This document shows, one piece after another, positions 1-12,769 of a stretch of DNA of 64,000 nucleotides; the stretch's first letter is position 1, and each line of letters starts with the position of its first letter. This stretch comes from Hexactinellida sp. DTS-2022. Taxonomy: Eukaryota > Porifera > Hexactinellida. The translations under genes and the position numbers were made by a program. The DNA is taken from assembly GCA_028753945.1 (NCBI GenBank), contig JAPNXP010000008.1, positions 1,178,001 through 1,242,000 on the forward strand. The letters are read 5' to 3'. The notes under the pieces are model-generated. The model had not been told where the DNA came from and searched no databases. It saw only the letters and a program-made list of their open reading frames with translations.

Positions 1-1785
1 GGAAGCTTGGGCGTTACTGGCTGCTTCCAGAAAGTGGGACTTATATCTGAAATCTGCGCCACGCGTCAACCTGATCACGGATCATTGTCCGCTCCAATGG
101 TTGAGGAGGCAGAAAGATCCCCGGCATCACTTCTCACGGTGGCTAATGGAACTAGAGACGATACCCTATACCATAGCATTCCGGCCGGGATCCTCTAATC
201 AAGTCCCTGACTATCTCAGTCGGGCACCGGACCTAACAGTGGATGAGGAAGTGAACGAGGAGAGTTTCTTTGAAGACAGAATCTATCCGGTAGAAGATGA
301 GTCAATTTGGATCGAACGAATCGCAGAAGAGCAGCGCAAAGATTTCATCGTTAACGACGCAAAAGAACAATTGAACAAATCGGGGAAAGTCCGGAGGGGA
401 CAGCTAAAAAACGCTTCAGGTCATCTAAACCTGAGGGAAGGAATGCTTAATTTTGATAATCGGCTTGTAATACCGACAACCCTCAGAAAAGAAGCTATAG
501 GAAGGATCCACCGATCATCACATTTTGGTCAAACTCGAACCATAGAGTTAATGAAAAGGAATTATTTCTGGGCAAGGATGGCACGAGACGTCTAACAATC
601 TGTAGAAATTGTCTAATCTGTCAAAAAGTGAAAGCGAAATCCCTTCCTGCCCAGCCCATGGAGCAGTTTAAGGATGAAGGCTGGTTACCAGGCGATGCAG
701 TAGCGATGGACGTCGCCACTCTTCCATGGGGGGATGGAGTATTTCGTTATTTCATAATAATGGTAGATCTCTTCTCCCATTATGTCGAACTTGCCCCTCT
801 CGAGGATCAAACTGCAGAGTCAGTCGTGCGCGAATTTAAAAGATCCTGGATCTATAGAGGCCACGGTGTTCCAAAGGTTTTGCTAACGGACCAAGGACCG
901 AATGTAGATGGTCAAAAAGTACGCGAGATGTGTGGGCAACTGGGAATCGAGAAACGCCACATCACAGCCTACCACCCACAGGCAGATGGGATGGCTGAGC
1001 GGGGTATCGGTACTGTTAAGCAAACTATCCGTTGTTTACTGTTGGATAGGGAAATGGAACAAGCATCATGGCCAGTGTTGCTTCCCGAAGTTAGTTTCTT
1101 ACTAAATAACGTTCACAATGCTTCAACGAAATTATCCCCTCACATGCTCACCTTCGGAAGAGAACCGAAAGCCCCAAACGATGTCAGACCTTTCGCGGAA
1201 TCGGAGGGAATTCAAGGACCAGAAGCCTACCTAGAAGAACTCAACCGAACAAAAGAAATTCTCTCTGAGCTCGCTAGGAGCAACAGAGGACGGAGTTCAA
1301 TTGCGTCGAAGACCCACTATGACTTGGGGAAGAGGGATGCAGGTTCCAAGGCGGGGGACACCGTACTACTCAGAAAGGAAGTGAGGGAACCCCTGGATTG
1401 CAGGTACGAAGGTCCATACACCATATTATGCAGGATTGGCGAAAACGTTAAGATCAGCCTTCCTAATAAGGACAAATGGGTCCACCTCAACCGATGCAAG
1501 CCGTACGGGAAAAGTAAGCTAACCATGCCCGTTTTAACCCAAGCAGAGGAAGACATTGAGAGTAGAGCAGGAGGTACATTCACGAATGAGGATAGTGGGC
1601 TAGCGCCAGAAGGGGAATCTGACTTAACTCCAAATCAGCCACCTGAGCACTCCGCTGACTTCCAACCTGAAATAGCAAGGGATGAGGGCATAGAGCCGGA
1701 AAGACGGTACCCTAGAAGGAACCGCAAGCCCCCCAAACTGTATGGAGATTTCGTTTCTGGGTATAATATACCCACAACACATTAG
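1..1785 (+). mobile_element. Ty3/gypsy-type LTR retroelement, end of pol (RNase H, integrase)
   Basis: Fossil LTR element cut by the window start. The first ~240 bases read as the end of an RNase H domain (TDHCPLQW and DYLSR motifs). About 400-595 holds the histidine half of the integrase zinc-binding region. 628-1785 holds the integrase core (VAMDV; LLTDQGPN; YHPQADGMAERG) and a C-terminal chromatin or GPY-like region with YEGPYTILCRI, ending at the stop at 1785. Codon use is less AT-rich than the surroundings, which suggests a fairly recent arrival. It is largely open, with about one break visible. The 5' part (gag, protease, reverse transcriptase) lies outside the window. Confidence 0.9.
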
Positions 1786-1828
1786 CGGCAAAACGGGAAA
1801 GAGGGCTAGTTAAGAAGGGGGAGGTGAT

Positions 1829-2030
1829 ATTAGGATTATGTAATGTTATTAGCAACCCATAAGGATTGCTCTAGTCACAATCTCCTAGTCGTCTAGTAAT
1901 ACTTACTTAGTTCTACTCGTTAGTTATTGTTACTCAAATACTAGTTCTCTTATTACGTCTACTTGTGATTACTGTGTCCCCCTCATTAAACACTATATTC
2001 TACGATCACTTTGCGTGCACCTAACACAAC
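1829..2030 (+). repeat. Probable 3' LTR of the gypsy-type element
   Basis: Directly after pol a purine-rich tract (around 1815-1830, AAGAAGGGGGAGG) is followed by TGATATTAGG. About 200 bases later the inverse motif CCTAACACAA occurs. A purine tract followed by TG...CA with short inverted ends is the expected layout of a gypsy 3' LTR. Both boundaries are approximate, because the partner LTR is outside the window. Confidence 0.5.
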
Positions 2031-2040
2031 TATAAAGCTT

Positions 2041-2405
2041 AGGCCAGGGCACCGTCTACGGAGAAAAAAATAAAAAAAATAAAAAAAATAAAGGCAGTGA
2101 TTCTAATACTGGGCCACTATACTATAGTATAGTCGGCACAGTAATAATAAAGGCAGTAAGATTAGAACTGGGCCACTATACTATAGTATAGTCGGCACAG
2201 TAATAATAATAATAAAGGCAGTGATTCCAATACTGGGCCACTATACTATAGTATAGTCGGCACAGTATTATATAATAAAAATAAAGGCAGTGATTCCAAT
2301 ACTGGGTTACTATACTATAGTATAGTCGGCACAGTAATAATATTAAAGGCAGTGCAGTAAGATTAGAACTGGGCCACTATACTATAGTATAGTCGGCACA
2401 GTAAT
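2041..2405 (+). repeat. Palindrome-core minisatellite, about five ~58-bp units
   Basis: After the motif GGCACCGTCTACGGAG and an A-rich stretch come about five tandem units of roughly 58 bp. Each contains CTATACTATAGTATAG, a perfect 16-bp palindrome, and ends GTCGGCACAGTAATA. The same unit recurs inside the intron array and alone at 42057. The leading motif also ends units of the array at 6784-27726, so this is a dispersed part of the same repeat family. Confidence 0.85.
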
Positions 2406-2654
2406 AACACTCTAGGGTTTCCCGGACATATTTTTACAGCCGGGCATATTTTACAAGTATCCATGGTTTTGTAAATATGTGTCCATATAAATAGCTGGAC
2501 ATTTTTTTACAGCCGGACATATTTTTACGAAACAGGCCTATTAGAGTAAGTAGAATAACATTGTGTATGAATGCTTTTGGATAACCGTGTCAATTATTGC
2601 AATAGAAACCATGAAAATGGTTCTCGTTAATCTGTATATTAAAAGAGGAATTGT

Positions 2655-2698
2655 TGTGTGTTTGTTTGTGTGTGTGTTTGTTTGTGTGTGTGTTTGTC
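2655..2698 (+). repeat. (TGTTTGTG)n microsatellite
   Basis: An imperfect run of TGTTTGTG and TGTG units. Reading frames through it on both strands are artefacts of the repeat. Confidence 0.9.
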
Positions 2699-3435
2699 CA
2701 GAATTAATAGGAAAGACTACAAGTCCTAGAAAGCTGAAAATTGGCATGCAGGGGTAACTTTGTACTGCGACAACGATCTATTGGTTTTCTAAACAAAATA
2801 ACGGGATTATGACGTCATAAACGCACATATTTGGGAATAACTCTTTCAGTTCTTATCCGATTCGGCCACAATTTTAGATGATGACACAACATACAATGAG
2901 ACACACGTATACCGGTTTATGGGATTGTGACGTCACGTACGAACTAATTTGGATTTAGCTCTTACATTTTTGATTCAATCGTCAAACAATTTTGTCACGT
3001 TATAAAACAGAATGTGTTGCATGTCTCTAGAAATTTTTATAATTTTCGCATTTAATCTGAGCCACGCAATAACAAAAATGTAACCTACAATTGATGCGTC
3101 ATTGCACATATTGAGGTTTGATGATTTAATCTCGCCTACATTATTTCCGAAATTGCATGCTTGATTAATCCAGTTTGGCTTCCATCAGTTTATTTCTATT
3201 CGTGATGTATTTAGCTTACGTCAATCACATAAGCATAAATTACATATCAAAAGTAATTCAATTTACACACAATTTACTATGCAGAAATCATGGTTAGTAA
3301 ATAACATGAATGAATTAATTAATTAATATATTTGACATACTGGGGTCCCAAATAGCAGCATACTGAATTGAGTACGTGTAATTTACAAGTCACAGGTTTA
3401 ACTTATTTAATATGAGTGATATTTGAGGAGAGTAA

Positions 3436-3556
3436 GGCTGCGAAGCGGCCGTTAATTAATTGTGTTGCGTAGTGTCTAACACGAACAAACAAAAGTCGCG
3501 GAGCGACTTTTGTAAGAGAGTGATCCGTCGCGAAGCGACCGAGACCGAAGGGCTCG
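3436..3556. repeat. GC-rich short hairpins with GCGAAGCG / GCGGAGCG cores
   Basis: Three compact hairpins in AT-rich DNA: GGCTGCGAAGCGGCC, AAAGTCGCGGAGCGACTTTT (20 bp with perfect arms) and GTCGCGAAGCGAC. Similar hairpins recur at 41983-42040. Base composition is very unlike the surroundings. Function and origin are unknown. Confidence 0.8.
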
Positions 3557-3606
3557 TATTTTTAATAAAAATATATTTATTGACTTTTATTTAGTGATAA
3601 TTTTAC

Positions 3607-4981
3607 CAGGGACTTCTTTAATATAGGGACTGTAAACTTCGTTTTACGGTAAAATTAGCGTAGGCCTAAAACTGTATTGTTACTTATTGATATCCCGTAA
3701 TCCGCTAATGCTAGACACAGGAAATGTATTATTGTCGTACAGGAAATCATATTTTGGGAGTCCAACGGTCATATTGGTTTATCGAAACTATTTGTGGAAT
3801 GTAAGTTATACGATTCTCACACCTTTCCATATATGGTAATATTGTTAAAATCTCGAGATTAGTTAGTTTTATACATATGAAATATATTATTGGCGAATGG
3901 AAAATGGGAATTCATATTTAGGGACTCAGTAGATCACATTGATTAACCTAAAGCGTTCCCATTAGCCTATATTATTATTTTGGCACTCTCCACAGGAGGA
4001 TTGCCCGACCCTGTTTTGTAGTTTAGCTAATTTTTAACAATATTACCATATATGGAAGGGTGTGAAAATCGCATAACTTACATTCCACAAATATTTTCGA
4101 TAAACCAATATGACCGTTGGACTCCCAAAATATGACTTCCTATACGACAATAATACATTTCCTGTGTCTAGCATTAGCGGATTACGGGATAAGGTTAAGT
4201 ATCCCCTGGAAATCTAAATTGCACTTGGGCACGTTAGTCTGTCTCATAATATCCCTTCCAATTATCTATTGTTTAAGACAAAGTTTGACTCTCTAGCTTA
4301 TATACTTCCCGAGATACAGCAAGGTATGTGGATATGGAACTAAAGGACAAATAATTGACCATAACATTAATTGAAATTTTTCTATAAACAGAGTCAGATC
4401 TGAAATTTTGGTAGTTATCAATGCGATGTTAATGCCTATATAGTTAGTACTAACTACTAGCACGGGGGCGACAGAGAGCTTTAAGCAATTACGTGATTGA
4501 TTAAAAATATTTCTCGAGTGACTAATCATAATTTTCAGAATGATGAAACATTCCAGAAAATTATGATTAGTCACTCGAGAAATATTTTTAATCAATCACG
4601 TAATTGCTTAAAGCTCTCTGTCGCCCCCGTGCTAGTAGTTAGTACTAACTATATAGGCATTAACATCGCATTGATAACTACCCAAATTTCAGATCTGACT
4701 CTGTTTATAGAAAAATTTCAATTAATGTTATTGTCAATTATTTGTCCTTTAGTTCCATATCCACATACCTTGCTGTATCTCGGGAAGTATATAAGCTAGA
4801 GAGTCAAACTTTGCCTTAAACAATAGATAATTGGAAGGGGTATTATGAGACAGACTAACGTGCCCAAGTATACTTTAGATTTCCAGGGGATACTTAGCCG
4901 TAATTACGGGATATCAATAAGTAACAATACTGTTTTAGGCCTACGCTAATTTTTACAGTCCCTATATTAAAGAAGTCCCTG
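3607..4981. mobile_element. Multi-hairpin foldback DNA element with CAGGGACTTC ends
   Basis: The ends are inverted copies (CAGGGACTTCTTTAATATAG in front, its complement at 4962-4981). The left arm 3607-3703 pairs with about 4885-4981. Inside, a second pair (about 3700-3862 with 4016-4190) and a third long pair (about 4192-4530 with 4560-4888, loop near 4545) each form their own hairpin, so a single strand could fold like a three-way junction. The flanks ATTTTAC (3600-3606) and ATTCTAC (4982-4988) match at 6 of 7 positions, a probable 7-bp target duplication. No transposase is encoded, so it is non-autonomous. The CAGGG end is hAT-like but 7 bp is not the usual hAT duplication, so the superfamily is left open. 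Confidence 0.85.
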
Positions 4982-5020
4982 ATTCTACTTACTTAATATA
5001 AAATTGAACTAGGTTATCTT

Positions 5021-5725
5021 ATGACGAATTCATTATTTTCAATAATTCTTTTTTTCTCTTTACTTGCAACTCTTGTTTGCATATTGGAAGGTCAGGAACT
5101 ATGCTCTCTTCAGGAAAACTGTGACAATTGTCTATCGGCTGGTATTAATTGTTTTTGGTGCGCTGATGTTATTTTAAATAACAACACAAGTAATCGTTGT
5201 TTCCAGAGGAATGTACAAAATAGTTGCATTAATATCCAGGACATACAGGGAAACTTAACTGTTTTACAGGATAATGCATTTTCTGAACAGGTTCAGGTAC
5301 GTCCCCAAAAGGTTCGTGTACGACTTAGGCCTGGAGAAATTATACATTTCAATGCAACTGTTAAGCCAGCACCTAATTTCCCTCTCGATTTATATTATTT
5401 GATGGATCTCTCATACAGTATGAGGGATGATTTAGTTAATCTCAGGCGTTTGAGTACGGAAATTGCTAGCCGTATCAACAACATATCTAGCGATTCACAG
5501 CTGGGATTTGGGAGCTTTGTGGACAAGCCTGTATCACCATTTATTCGAACAGATTCGTATTATTTGATATATCCATGTGGGAGTCCTCAATGTGTAGCTG
5601 CCTATTCTTTTCAGCATGTACTCAATCTCACAAAGGATGCTGACACATTTAGAACATTAATCGATGCTGCTCAAATTTCAGGAAATCTAGATATACCTGA
5701 GGGTGGTATGGATGCACTATTACAA
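5021..5725 (+). CDS. Integrin beta subunit, first coding exon
   Basis: Integrin beta pairs with an alpha subunit at the plasma membrane to bind matrix ligands. This exon encodes 235 residues: a hydrophobic signal peptide (1 to ~24), a cysteine-rich PSI domain (Cys 28, 34, 37, 44, 47, 60, 69), the hybrid segment with VRPQKVRVRLRPGE (93-106), then the beta-I domain. The MIDAS is DLSYS (Asp129, Ser131, Ser133), followed by Asp136 and Asp137 of the adjacent site. GFGSFVDKPVSP (162-173), the short Cys186-Cys191 loop and NLDIPEGG (222-229) are all family landmarks. An in-frame TAA at 4994 supports the ATG at 5021. The exon ends ...DALLQ before the donor GTAAGG at 5726, a position where integrin beta genes commonly carry an intron, and continues in phase at 60852. 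The frame is intact. Confidence 0.95.
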
Positions 5726-6103
5726 GTAAGGATTTTCGATTATTAATTGTTTGCACCAGTCATCATCGTATTGTGTACATAATCGCTATAGTTTATAATA
5801 AAGTATAGCTAAAGATAAATATTAACACTTTATTTGCGTCCGTTGGTGTTCTTATAACACACTCCACGGAAACAAGCAGATACACAATCTTTTTAATTTT
5901 CAATTTTTTGAAAATTAAAATAAACAGTTATAATCACACGAATTCACCACAGTGGGAAATTCTCTGGTTATTTTTTTATTGCTTAATATATGAGGTCTAA
6001 AAGTTTTGACATAATTTTTTAAATGCCCCTGTATTGGACAAGTCAATATAATAAGATTTTGGATAATGCTGTTTAAATCACTAGTATATTATATGATTCT
6101 TCA

Positions 6104-6690
6104 GGGCCCGTATTCACTAAGAAGTTAAGTACGTACTTAAGTACGTACTTATTACTTAAGTACTAAGTATGTACGTGTACTTAAGTCGTATTCACTAAGA
6201 TTGGTATTCACTAAGAGTGTACTTAAGTACATACTTATTCTTATAAGAAAAGTAAATTCTTATAAGAATTTACTTTTATTGACTCTTTAGACGTTGGTGT
6301 TTAATTAAAACATTGTAATAGATTTCTAGTTGTACTTGCTTTATGGTTCTGTTTTCAACATTTATTACTATTGGTTGTTGTTTTCTAAAAGTTCTGTTTT
6401 TCTCAAGCACACAAATCACAGGAACTTCATTGAGAATATTCTTTCTAAAGTTAAAAGAATACAGCAAGCTATTACAATAGCATTCCATACACTAATATGC
6501 TATTTTATTAAATATAATTAATAAATATAATTCAATTTCGTACTTAAGTTACATACTTAAGTACAACAATATTTCTTAGTGAATACGACTTAAGTATGTA
6601 CTTAACTAAGCACGTACTTAGTACTTAAGTCTATCATAAGTACTTAAGTATATACTTAGTACTTAAGTATACTATGCCTTATATAACATA
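6104..6690. mobile_element. Harbinger-like MITE, GGGCCCGTATTCACTAAG family (copy 1)
   Basis: It begins GGGCCCGTATTCACTAAG, followed by dense TACTTAAGTACGTACTTA palindromes. The interior (about 6340-6500) is the reverse complement of the interior of the copy at 55179-55780. The right terminus appears lost near 6665, replaced by a short unrelated stretch before the next MITE. The terminal sequence resembles the GGGCC ends of PIF/Harbinger and ISL2EU elements. Only non-coding DNA is present. Confidence 0.8.
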
Positions 6691-6786
6691 CCTGGGGCCT
6701 TATTCACTAAACTACTTAAACTTAAACTTATCTTAAACTAAGTAAAACTAAGTAATTGCCAGAAAACTAAGTAAAAACTAAGTATT

Positions 6787-6962
6787 TTTACTGTGCCGAC
6801 TATACTATAGTATAGTGGCCCAGTATTGGAATCACTGCCTTTATAATTTTTACTGTGCCGACTATACTATAGTATAGTGGCCCAGTATTGGAATCACTGC
6901 CTTTATTATTACTGTGCCGACTATACTATAGTATAGTGGGCCAGTATTGGAATCACTGCCTT
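6787..6962 (-). repeat. Palindrome-core minisatellite, three units, reverse orientation
   Basis: Three units with CTATACTATAGTATAG, here beginning TACTGTGCCGAC, lie exactly at the left junction of the array with the interrupted MITE. Confidence 0.85.
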
Positions 6963-7283
6963 TATTTTTATTATTTTCCGTAGCAGGTGCCCTGGCCACA
7001 CCTGTATACATTGAGGGCTGAAACTTGGCATGTAGTTGCGGAGTGAATTTGCACCTGGGGTTACGATTTTTTATCAAATGATTTCAACACCTATTTAAAC
7101 TAATTATAGCTCATAACATGAAATAATTAATATTGAGCTTGATCTAATTCCTTTGTTTCAACTTGTAATAATTATATTGATTTGACTTGTTAAATCTTAT
7201 TCTATTGTTTCAACTTGCGATAAATATATTGATTTAACTTAGAAATTCCAGCTGGCTTCTATTTAATTGTAGTATTACTATAC

Positions 7284-8546
7284 GAATTATTCCCATTTTG
7301 CCTACTCCTGTTTCGCCTACTCCCATTTTGCCTACTAATTTGAAAATAGTGCCATTTCGCCTACTCATTCTTCAAATGAGATTTGTTATATCCTATATGT
7401 ACGTGTAATTAACCAGGTTTCATTAATTAATACTGAATATAATCTGCTTGTTTAATTAGAATTCAACTATTACGTATATTGTATATTATAAGAATAATTA
7501 TATGTAGTATTATAAATGTAATTAAAGTAAATGTAAATATTTGAGAAAAATCGGAGTTTAAAATATAGTTAGTAATGAAAGTCCCTGTAGATATTCACCC
7601 ATAGTGATCAGGTTTGCCACGAAATATTCTTTAAGTTTTTGAATTCTATTATCTTTTGAACACTCTTGTTTGCTCTCTTGTCAGTGTAGCACCTGATGCC
7701 AATTGTGCAATACTGACTTCCGTAAACGCTTGCTCTTGTTGAAAATCGTTACGATTTCGTAAATATTTGGGTGAGCCTTTCGAGCTATTCTTTTAAGTTT
7801 ATTATGCCATCCGTCTACATGATTATTTGTCCTTGGGTTGTGTGCGTCTTGGTTGAATACATTCCACAAAACGGGTGGAAACTGGCCTACCAACCAAGTA
7901 TCTTCAAAATAATTCATGAATTCATGTATCTCTGGACGAATAGGTGCCATGGTTTTAACCATATTCCAGCCAAAGAAGACTAGATCTGGAAGACTAGATC
8001 TGGATCACGATTATAACGAGCTGATATTTCAATCATACTCCTTTGATAGATACTTGGTACAGGGTCAATACTTTCCCTAACAGTAGTTTTTTATCGTCTC
8101 GAGTGTTTTACAGGCGGATATTTCTGAATCATCAGCTGGGTGGCTGTGTTCATTTGCTCTGTTAGAAATGATTTCCCCATTGAGCGTTGTAAGTGTTCCG
8201 CTACAATTTCGGGATTTGGAGCATCTCCAGAAAATCCGACCATCTAGCCCTCGTCTATTAATTTGGTATTTGTAGCCTTCATAAACAAGAGCACGAGCTC
8301 CTCGATTGGTAGAAATAAACTCCATAAATAGATAATTATCACTCTCAATTACTGTTTATATATTTGGGCAGTATGTTATTTGTTGTTGTACTACCTATCA
8401 ATAACAAAATTGAGATACCTTAAAATACTTGCTAAAAAAAACAACAAATCTCATTTGAAGAATGAGTAGGCGAAATGACACTGATTTCCGATTAGTAGGC
8501 AAAATGGGAGTAGGCGAAATGGGGGTAGGCGAAATGGGAATATTCG
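7284..8546. mobile_element. MULE-type DNA transposon with FLYWCH domain, internally deleted
   Basis: It is bounded by ~105-bp inverted repeats built from TTTCGCCTACTCCCATTTTG-like units. The perfect 8-bp target duplication TACTATAC lies at 7276-7283 and 8547-8554. Other array units carry the uninterrupted target (for example near 27340, ATTACTATACAATGGATTA), which gives an empty site. So this MULE landed in an array unit. It encodes pieces of a transposase on - but lacks the catalytic middle. Confidence 0.9.
7681..8325 (-). pseudogene. MULE transposase remnant: FLYWCH zinc finger and C-terminal part
   Basis: 8325-8077 encodes a FLYWCH finger: RGARALVYEGYKYQ, FWRCSKSRNCSGTL and EHSHP supply the C2H2 ligands. 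7962-7681 encodes the region past the catalytic domain (FMNYFEDTWL; LWNVFNQD; PRTNNHVDGWHNKL), typical of FLYWCH-associated MULE transposases. Only about 115 bp separate the two, so the DDE core is deleted. It cannot mobilise itself. Confidence 0.85.
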
Positions 8547-11294
8547 TACTATACAATGGATTAAATAAATAAAATAAAATATGGAATTTGTTGACTCTAA
8601 TCAACTCACCGTGGATAACATTGCTAAAATAAATAACTAATAATATAATTTATTATCAATACATAATGGATGAATGGCATTAAACTCAAGATGGTTTATG
8701 ATAGAAACAAACTGTAAATTTATCTACCGTTCCTTGTGACTCGGACCAATTAACAAATGTTTCATGACACCTTGAGGCGTTGATGACATGGCGAAAAAAA
8801 ATCCAAAATTGCAGATGTGCTGACAGCATGTTCTTTTGGAGGCACTATCAAAAACCCACCAACAAAATACAGTGCCACCAAAGGAACATGCGTCGGCACA
8901 GCTGCAATTTTGGATTTTATTATCATTATTATTTCTCCGTAGACGGTATCCTGCCCTCACCTTTATACATTAAGGGCTAAAACTTGGCATGTATGTGCGG
9001 AGTGACCGTCTAATTTGCACCTGGGGTTACAATTTCCGTTCAAATTTCTTAACACCTATTTAATCTAATTATACTTCATAACATTAAATAATAAATAGTG
9101 AGCTTCATAAAATTTACCTATTTGGATAGAGAATTAAATTCTACACCTTTTCACAGTACACGAATTTTCAAATTGGGCTTAGATTGTGCCACAATTGAGT
9201 TGCAAATTTCCTTTGTTTACTTACACTTCAATTTCAGTAAACTGTTAAATCTAATTCCTTTGTTTCAACTTGTAATAATTATATTGATTTAACTTGTTAA
9301 ATCCTACTCTATTGATTCAACTTGCGATAATTATATTGATTTAACTTATAAATTCCAGCTGGCTTCTATTTAATTGAGTATTACTATACAATGAATTAAA
9401 ACAAATTAAATAAAATATGGAATTTGTTGACTTAATTCAACTCAACCGTGGATAACATTGCTAAAATAAATAACTAATAATATAATTTATTATCAATACA
9501 TAATGAATGAATGGCATTAAACTCTTGATGGTTTATAATAGAAACTAAGTTCAAATTTATCTACCTTTCCTTGTGACTACGACCAATTAACAAATGGTTC
9601 TTCACACCTTGGGCGTTGATGACTTGGCTAAAAAAAATCCAAAATTGCAGCCTGCGCCGACAGCATGTTCCTTTGGAGGCACTATCAATAATCCACCAAC
9701 AAAATATAGTGCCACCAAAGGAACATGCGTCGGCACAGGCTGCAATTTTTTCTCCGTAGACGGTGCCCTGGCCAGACCTTTATTATTGATGGGCTGAAAC
9801 TTGGCATGTAGGTGCGTTGGACCGTCTAATTTGCACCTGGGGTACGATTTTTTATAAAATGATTTCAACACCTATTTAAACTAATTATGGCTCATAACAT
9901 GAAATAATTAAAATTGAGCTTGATAAAATTTACATGTACGGAGAGAGTTAAATTCTACACCTTTTCACAGTGCACGAATTTTCCAATTGGGCTTAGATTG
10001 TGCCACAATTGAGTTGCAAATTTCCTTTGTTTACTCACACTTCAATTTCAATAAAACTGTTAAATCTAATTCTATTGTTTCTACTTGTAAAATCCAAAAT
10101 TGCAGCCTGTGCAGACGCATGTTCATTTGGTGACACTTTATTTTGGTGGTGGCTTATTGATAGTGCCTCCAACGAAACATGCTGTCGGCACAGCTGCAAT
10201 TTTGGTGTTTTTTTTTCGCCATGTCATCATCACTATGATGGTGTTAAATTATTTCAAAAAGTTGTTACAGAAGGCATCGACCCTTAGAGTGGTGGAAGTT
10301 TCCATTTAGATCACTTAATTTTAGAGATATTCAAGTTTGAGTAGATTATAATGGCTGATGACTCAGCATTTTTTTGTGAGTGCTGGGTCATCCCATTTTA
10401 AATATAAAATTAACAAATTGTAAAAACACATTTTTTTAACGATGTCATCATCACCTCAAGGTGTCAAAACCCACTTGTATAGGTGGCACGTGCCATAAGG
10501 ACCAATTGATAAATTGAAAGTTTGTTTCTATCTCATATCATTTCTGAGCATAATGAAATTTAATTAATTAGTATAAATAATTATTAATATTATTTATAAT
10601 TTAACACCAATTTCAATTTCAACTTATATTTATTAAGTTTAATTATTTTGTCATAGATAATAAATTAATTCATTTGGCTATCAAATTTAAATTCCGCACA
10701 CTCGATAACCCCTAATAAACAAATTGGGAGCATCTATATCAGTCATATACTGACTTAATTTTAATTATAATTAATTACGTCAGTATATTAACAGTGCAAG
10801 AGTCTTCTTGCAGAAGGAAATATAATCACATAATCTGTCGATGTTATGGAATGTAAAATCTTATTTTTCAATTAGAAAATAGAAGCCTACTCGATCTCAC
10901 AAGTTGAATCAATATAATTATTACAAGTTGAAACAACAGAATTAGATTTAACACTTTCAATTGAACTGAAGTGTTAGTAAACAAAGGAAATTTGCAACTC
11001 AATTGTGGCACAAACGAAACCCAATTTAAAAATTCGTGCACTGTGAAAAAGTGTAGAATTTAATTCTCTATCGAATGCATATAAATTGAATATTCTGGTA
11101 CTATTTATTGTTCCTATTTTAATATTAAACAGGTGCTAAAATGTGTCCAAAGAAATGTAATCAAAAATCGTGACCCCAGGTGCACATCTGTAACCCATGA
11201 GACACCTGTCCTGAAATTTTATGTTCTTAGTTAATGAAACTCTGTTCTGTGGAGGTCACTGGAGGATCTACGGACCAAAAATATTAACTAACCA

Positions 11295-11404
11295 AGGCAG
11301 TAAGATTATAACTGGGCCACTATACTATAGTATGGTCGGCACAGTAATAACCAAGGCAGTAGATTAGAACTGGGCCACTATACTATAGTATCGTCGGCAC
11401 AGTA
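11295..11404 (+). repeat. Palindrome-core minisatellite, two units
   Basis: Two units with the ACTATACTATAGTAT core (one base changed in each) lie between the ATCTACGGACC motif and a hairpin copy. Confidence 0.85.
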
Positions 11405-12769
11405 ATAAAAAAATCCAAAATTGCAGCCTGTGCCGACGCATGATCCTTTGGTGGCACTATATTTTGGATGTGGTTCATTGATAGTGCCTCCAAAGGAACA
11501 TGCTGTCGGCACAGGCTGCAATTTTGGATTTTTTTTCGCCAAGTCATCATCACTGTAAAGGTGTGAATTATTTCAGAAAGGTGTTTCAGAAGGCTACGAC
11601 CCTTAGAGTGTTGGAAGTTTCCATTTAGCTCACTTCATTTGAGAGATATTCAAGTTTCAGTAGAATATAATAGCTGATGACTCAGCATTTTTTATGTGAG
11701 TGTTGGGTCATCACCCAACATCAACTAACCCATTTCAAATATCGAATTAACAAAATTGTAAAAACACATTTTTTTGACGATGTCATCATTACTTCAAGGT
11801 GTCAAGACCCATTTGTGGAGGTGTTACGTGGCATAAGGATCAATTGATAAATTGGAAGTTTGTTTCTATCTGGTATAATCTCTGAGATTTATGATATTTA
11901 ATTAATTAGTATAAATAATTATTAATTTATTAATAATTTAACACCATTATTATGTACTGCAAAAAAAAGTCAATTATTTGCAATTACATATCATTAATTT
12001 TAATTTACTTTCACTATCATATTTGAATTCAGCGCACTCGATAACCCCAATAATCTAATTGGAACCGTCTCTTTAAGTTAAACACAGAGCGAATTAATTA
12101 GAATTAAATATGTCATGTATCCATTGTGCAAGAATATTCTAAGCAGAAATAAATATAATCACATAATCTGTCGTTATGGAATTTATAATCTTAGTTTTCA
12201 ATTAGAAAATAGAAGCCTACTCGATCTCACAAGTGGAATTAATATAATTATCACAAGTTGAAACAATTGAATTAGATTTGACACTTTCAACTGAACTGAA
12301 GTGTTAGTAAACAAAGGGAATTTGCAACTCAATTGTTGCACAAATGAAGCGCAATTTGAAAATTCGTGCACTGTAACAAGGTGTAGAATTTAATTCTCTA
12401 TCGAATGCATATAAATTTAATTTTCGGGTACTATTTATTGTTCCTGTTTCAATATTAAACAGGTGCAAAAATGTGTTCAAAAAAATGTGATAAAAAATCG
12501 TGACCCCAGGTGCACATCTGTAACCCACATGAGACACATATCCTGAAAATTTAGCCTCTTAGTTAATAATACTCTGTTCTGTGGAGAGGATACGGAAGGA
12601 TAATAATAATAAAATCCAAAATTGCATCTGTGCCGACGCATGTTCCTTTGGTGGCACTATATTTTGTTGGTAGTTTATTGATAGTGCCTCCAATGGAACA
12701 TGCTGTCGACACAGGCTGCAATTTTGGATTTTTTTAGCCATGTCATGAACGTCACATGGTGTTTACACC

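Larger units (their letters stand above)
2406..3606. other. 5' flank of the integrin gene, no gene recognised
   Basis: AT-rich DNA with no convincing coding region on either strand. It contains a TG-rich microsatellite (2655-2698), two stretches with GACGTCA-type sites near 2810 and 2930, and GC-rich hairpins at 3436-3556. A promoter for the integrin gene may lie here, but no specific element can be named. Confidence 0.5.

Noticed and set aside
2541-2757. Frames on both strands around 2.6 kb
   Set aside because: Generated by the TG-rich microsatellite.
4293-4799. Two 100-codon frames on opposite strands with nearly the same protein
   Set aside because: They are the two arms of one palindrome in the foldback element, not genes.
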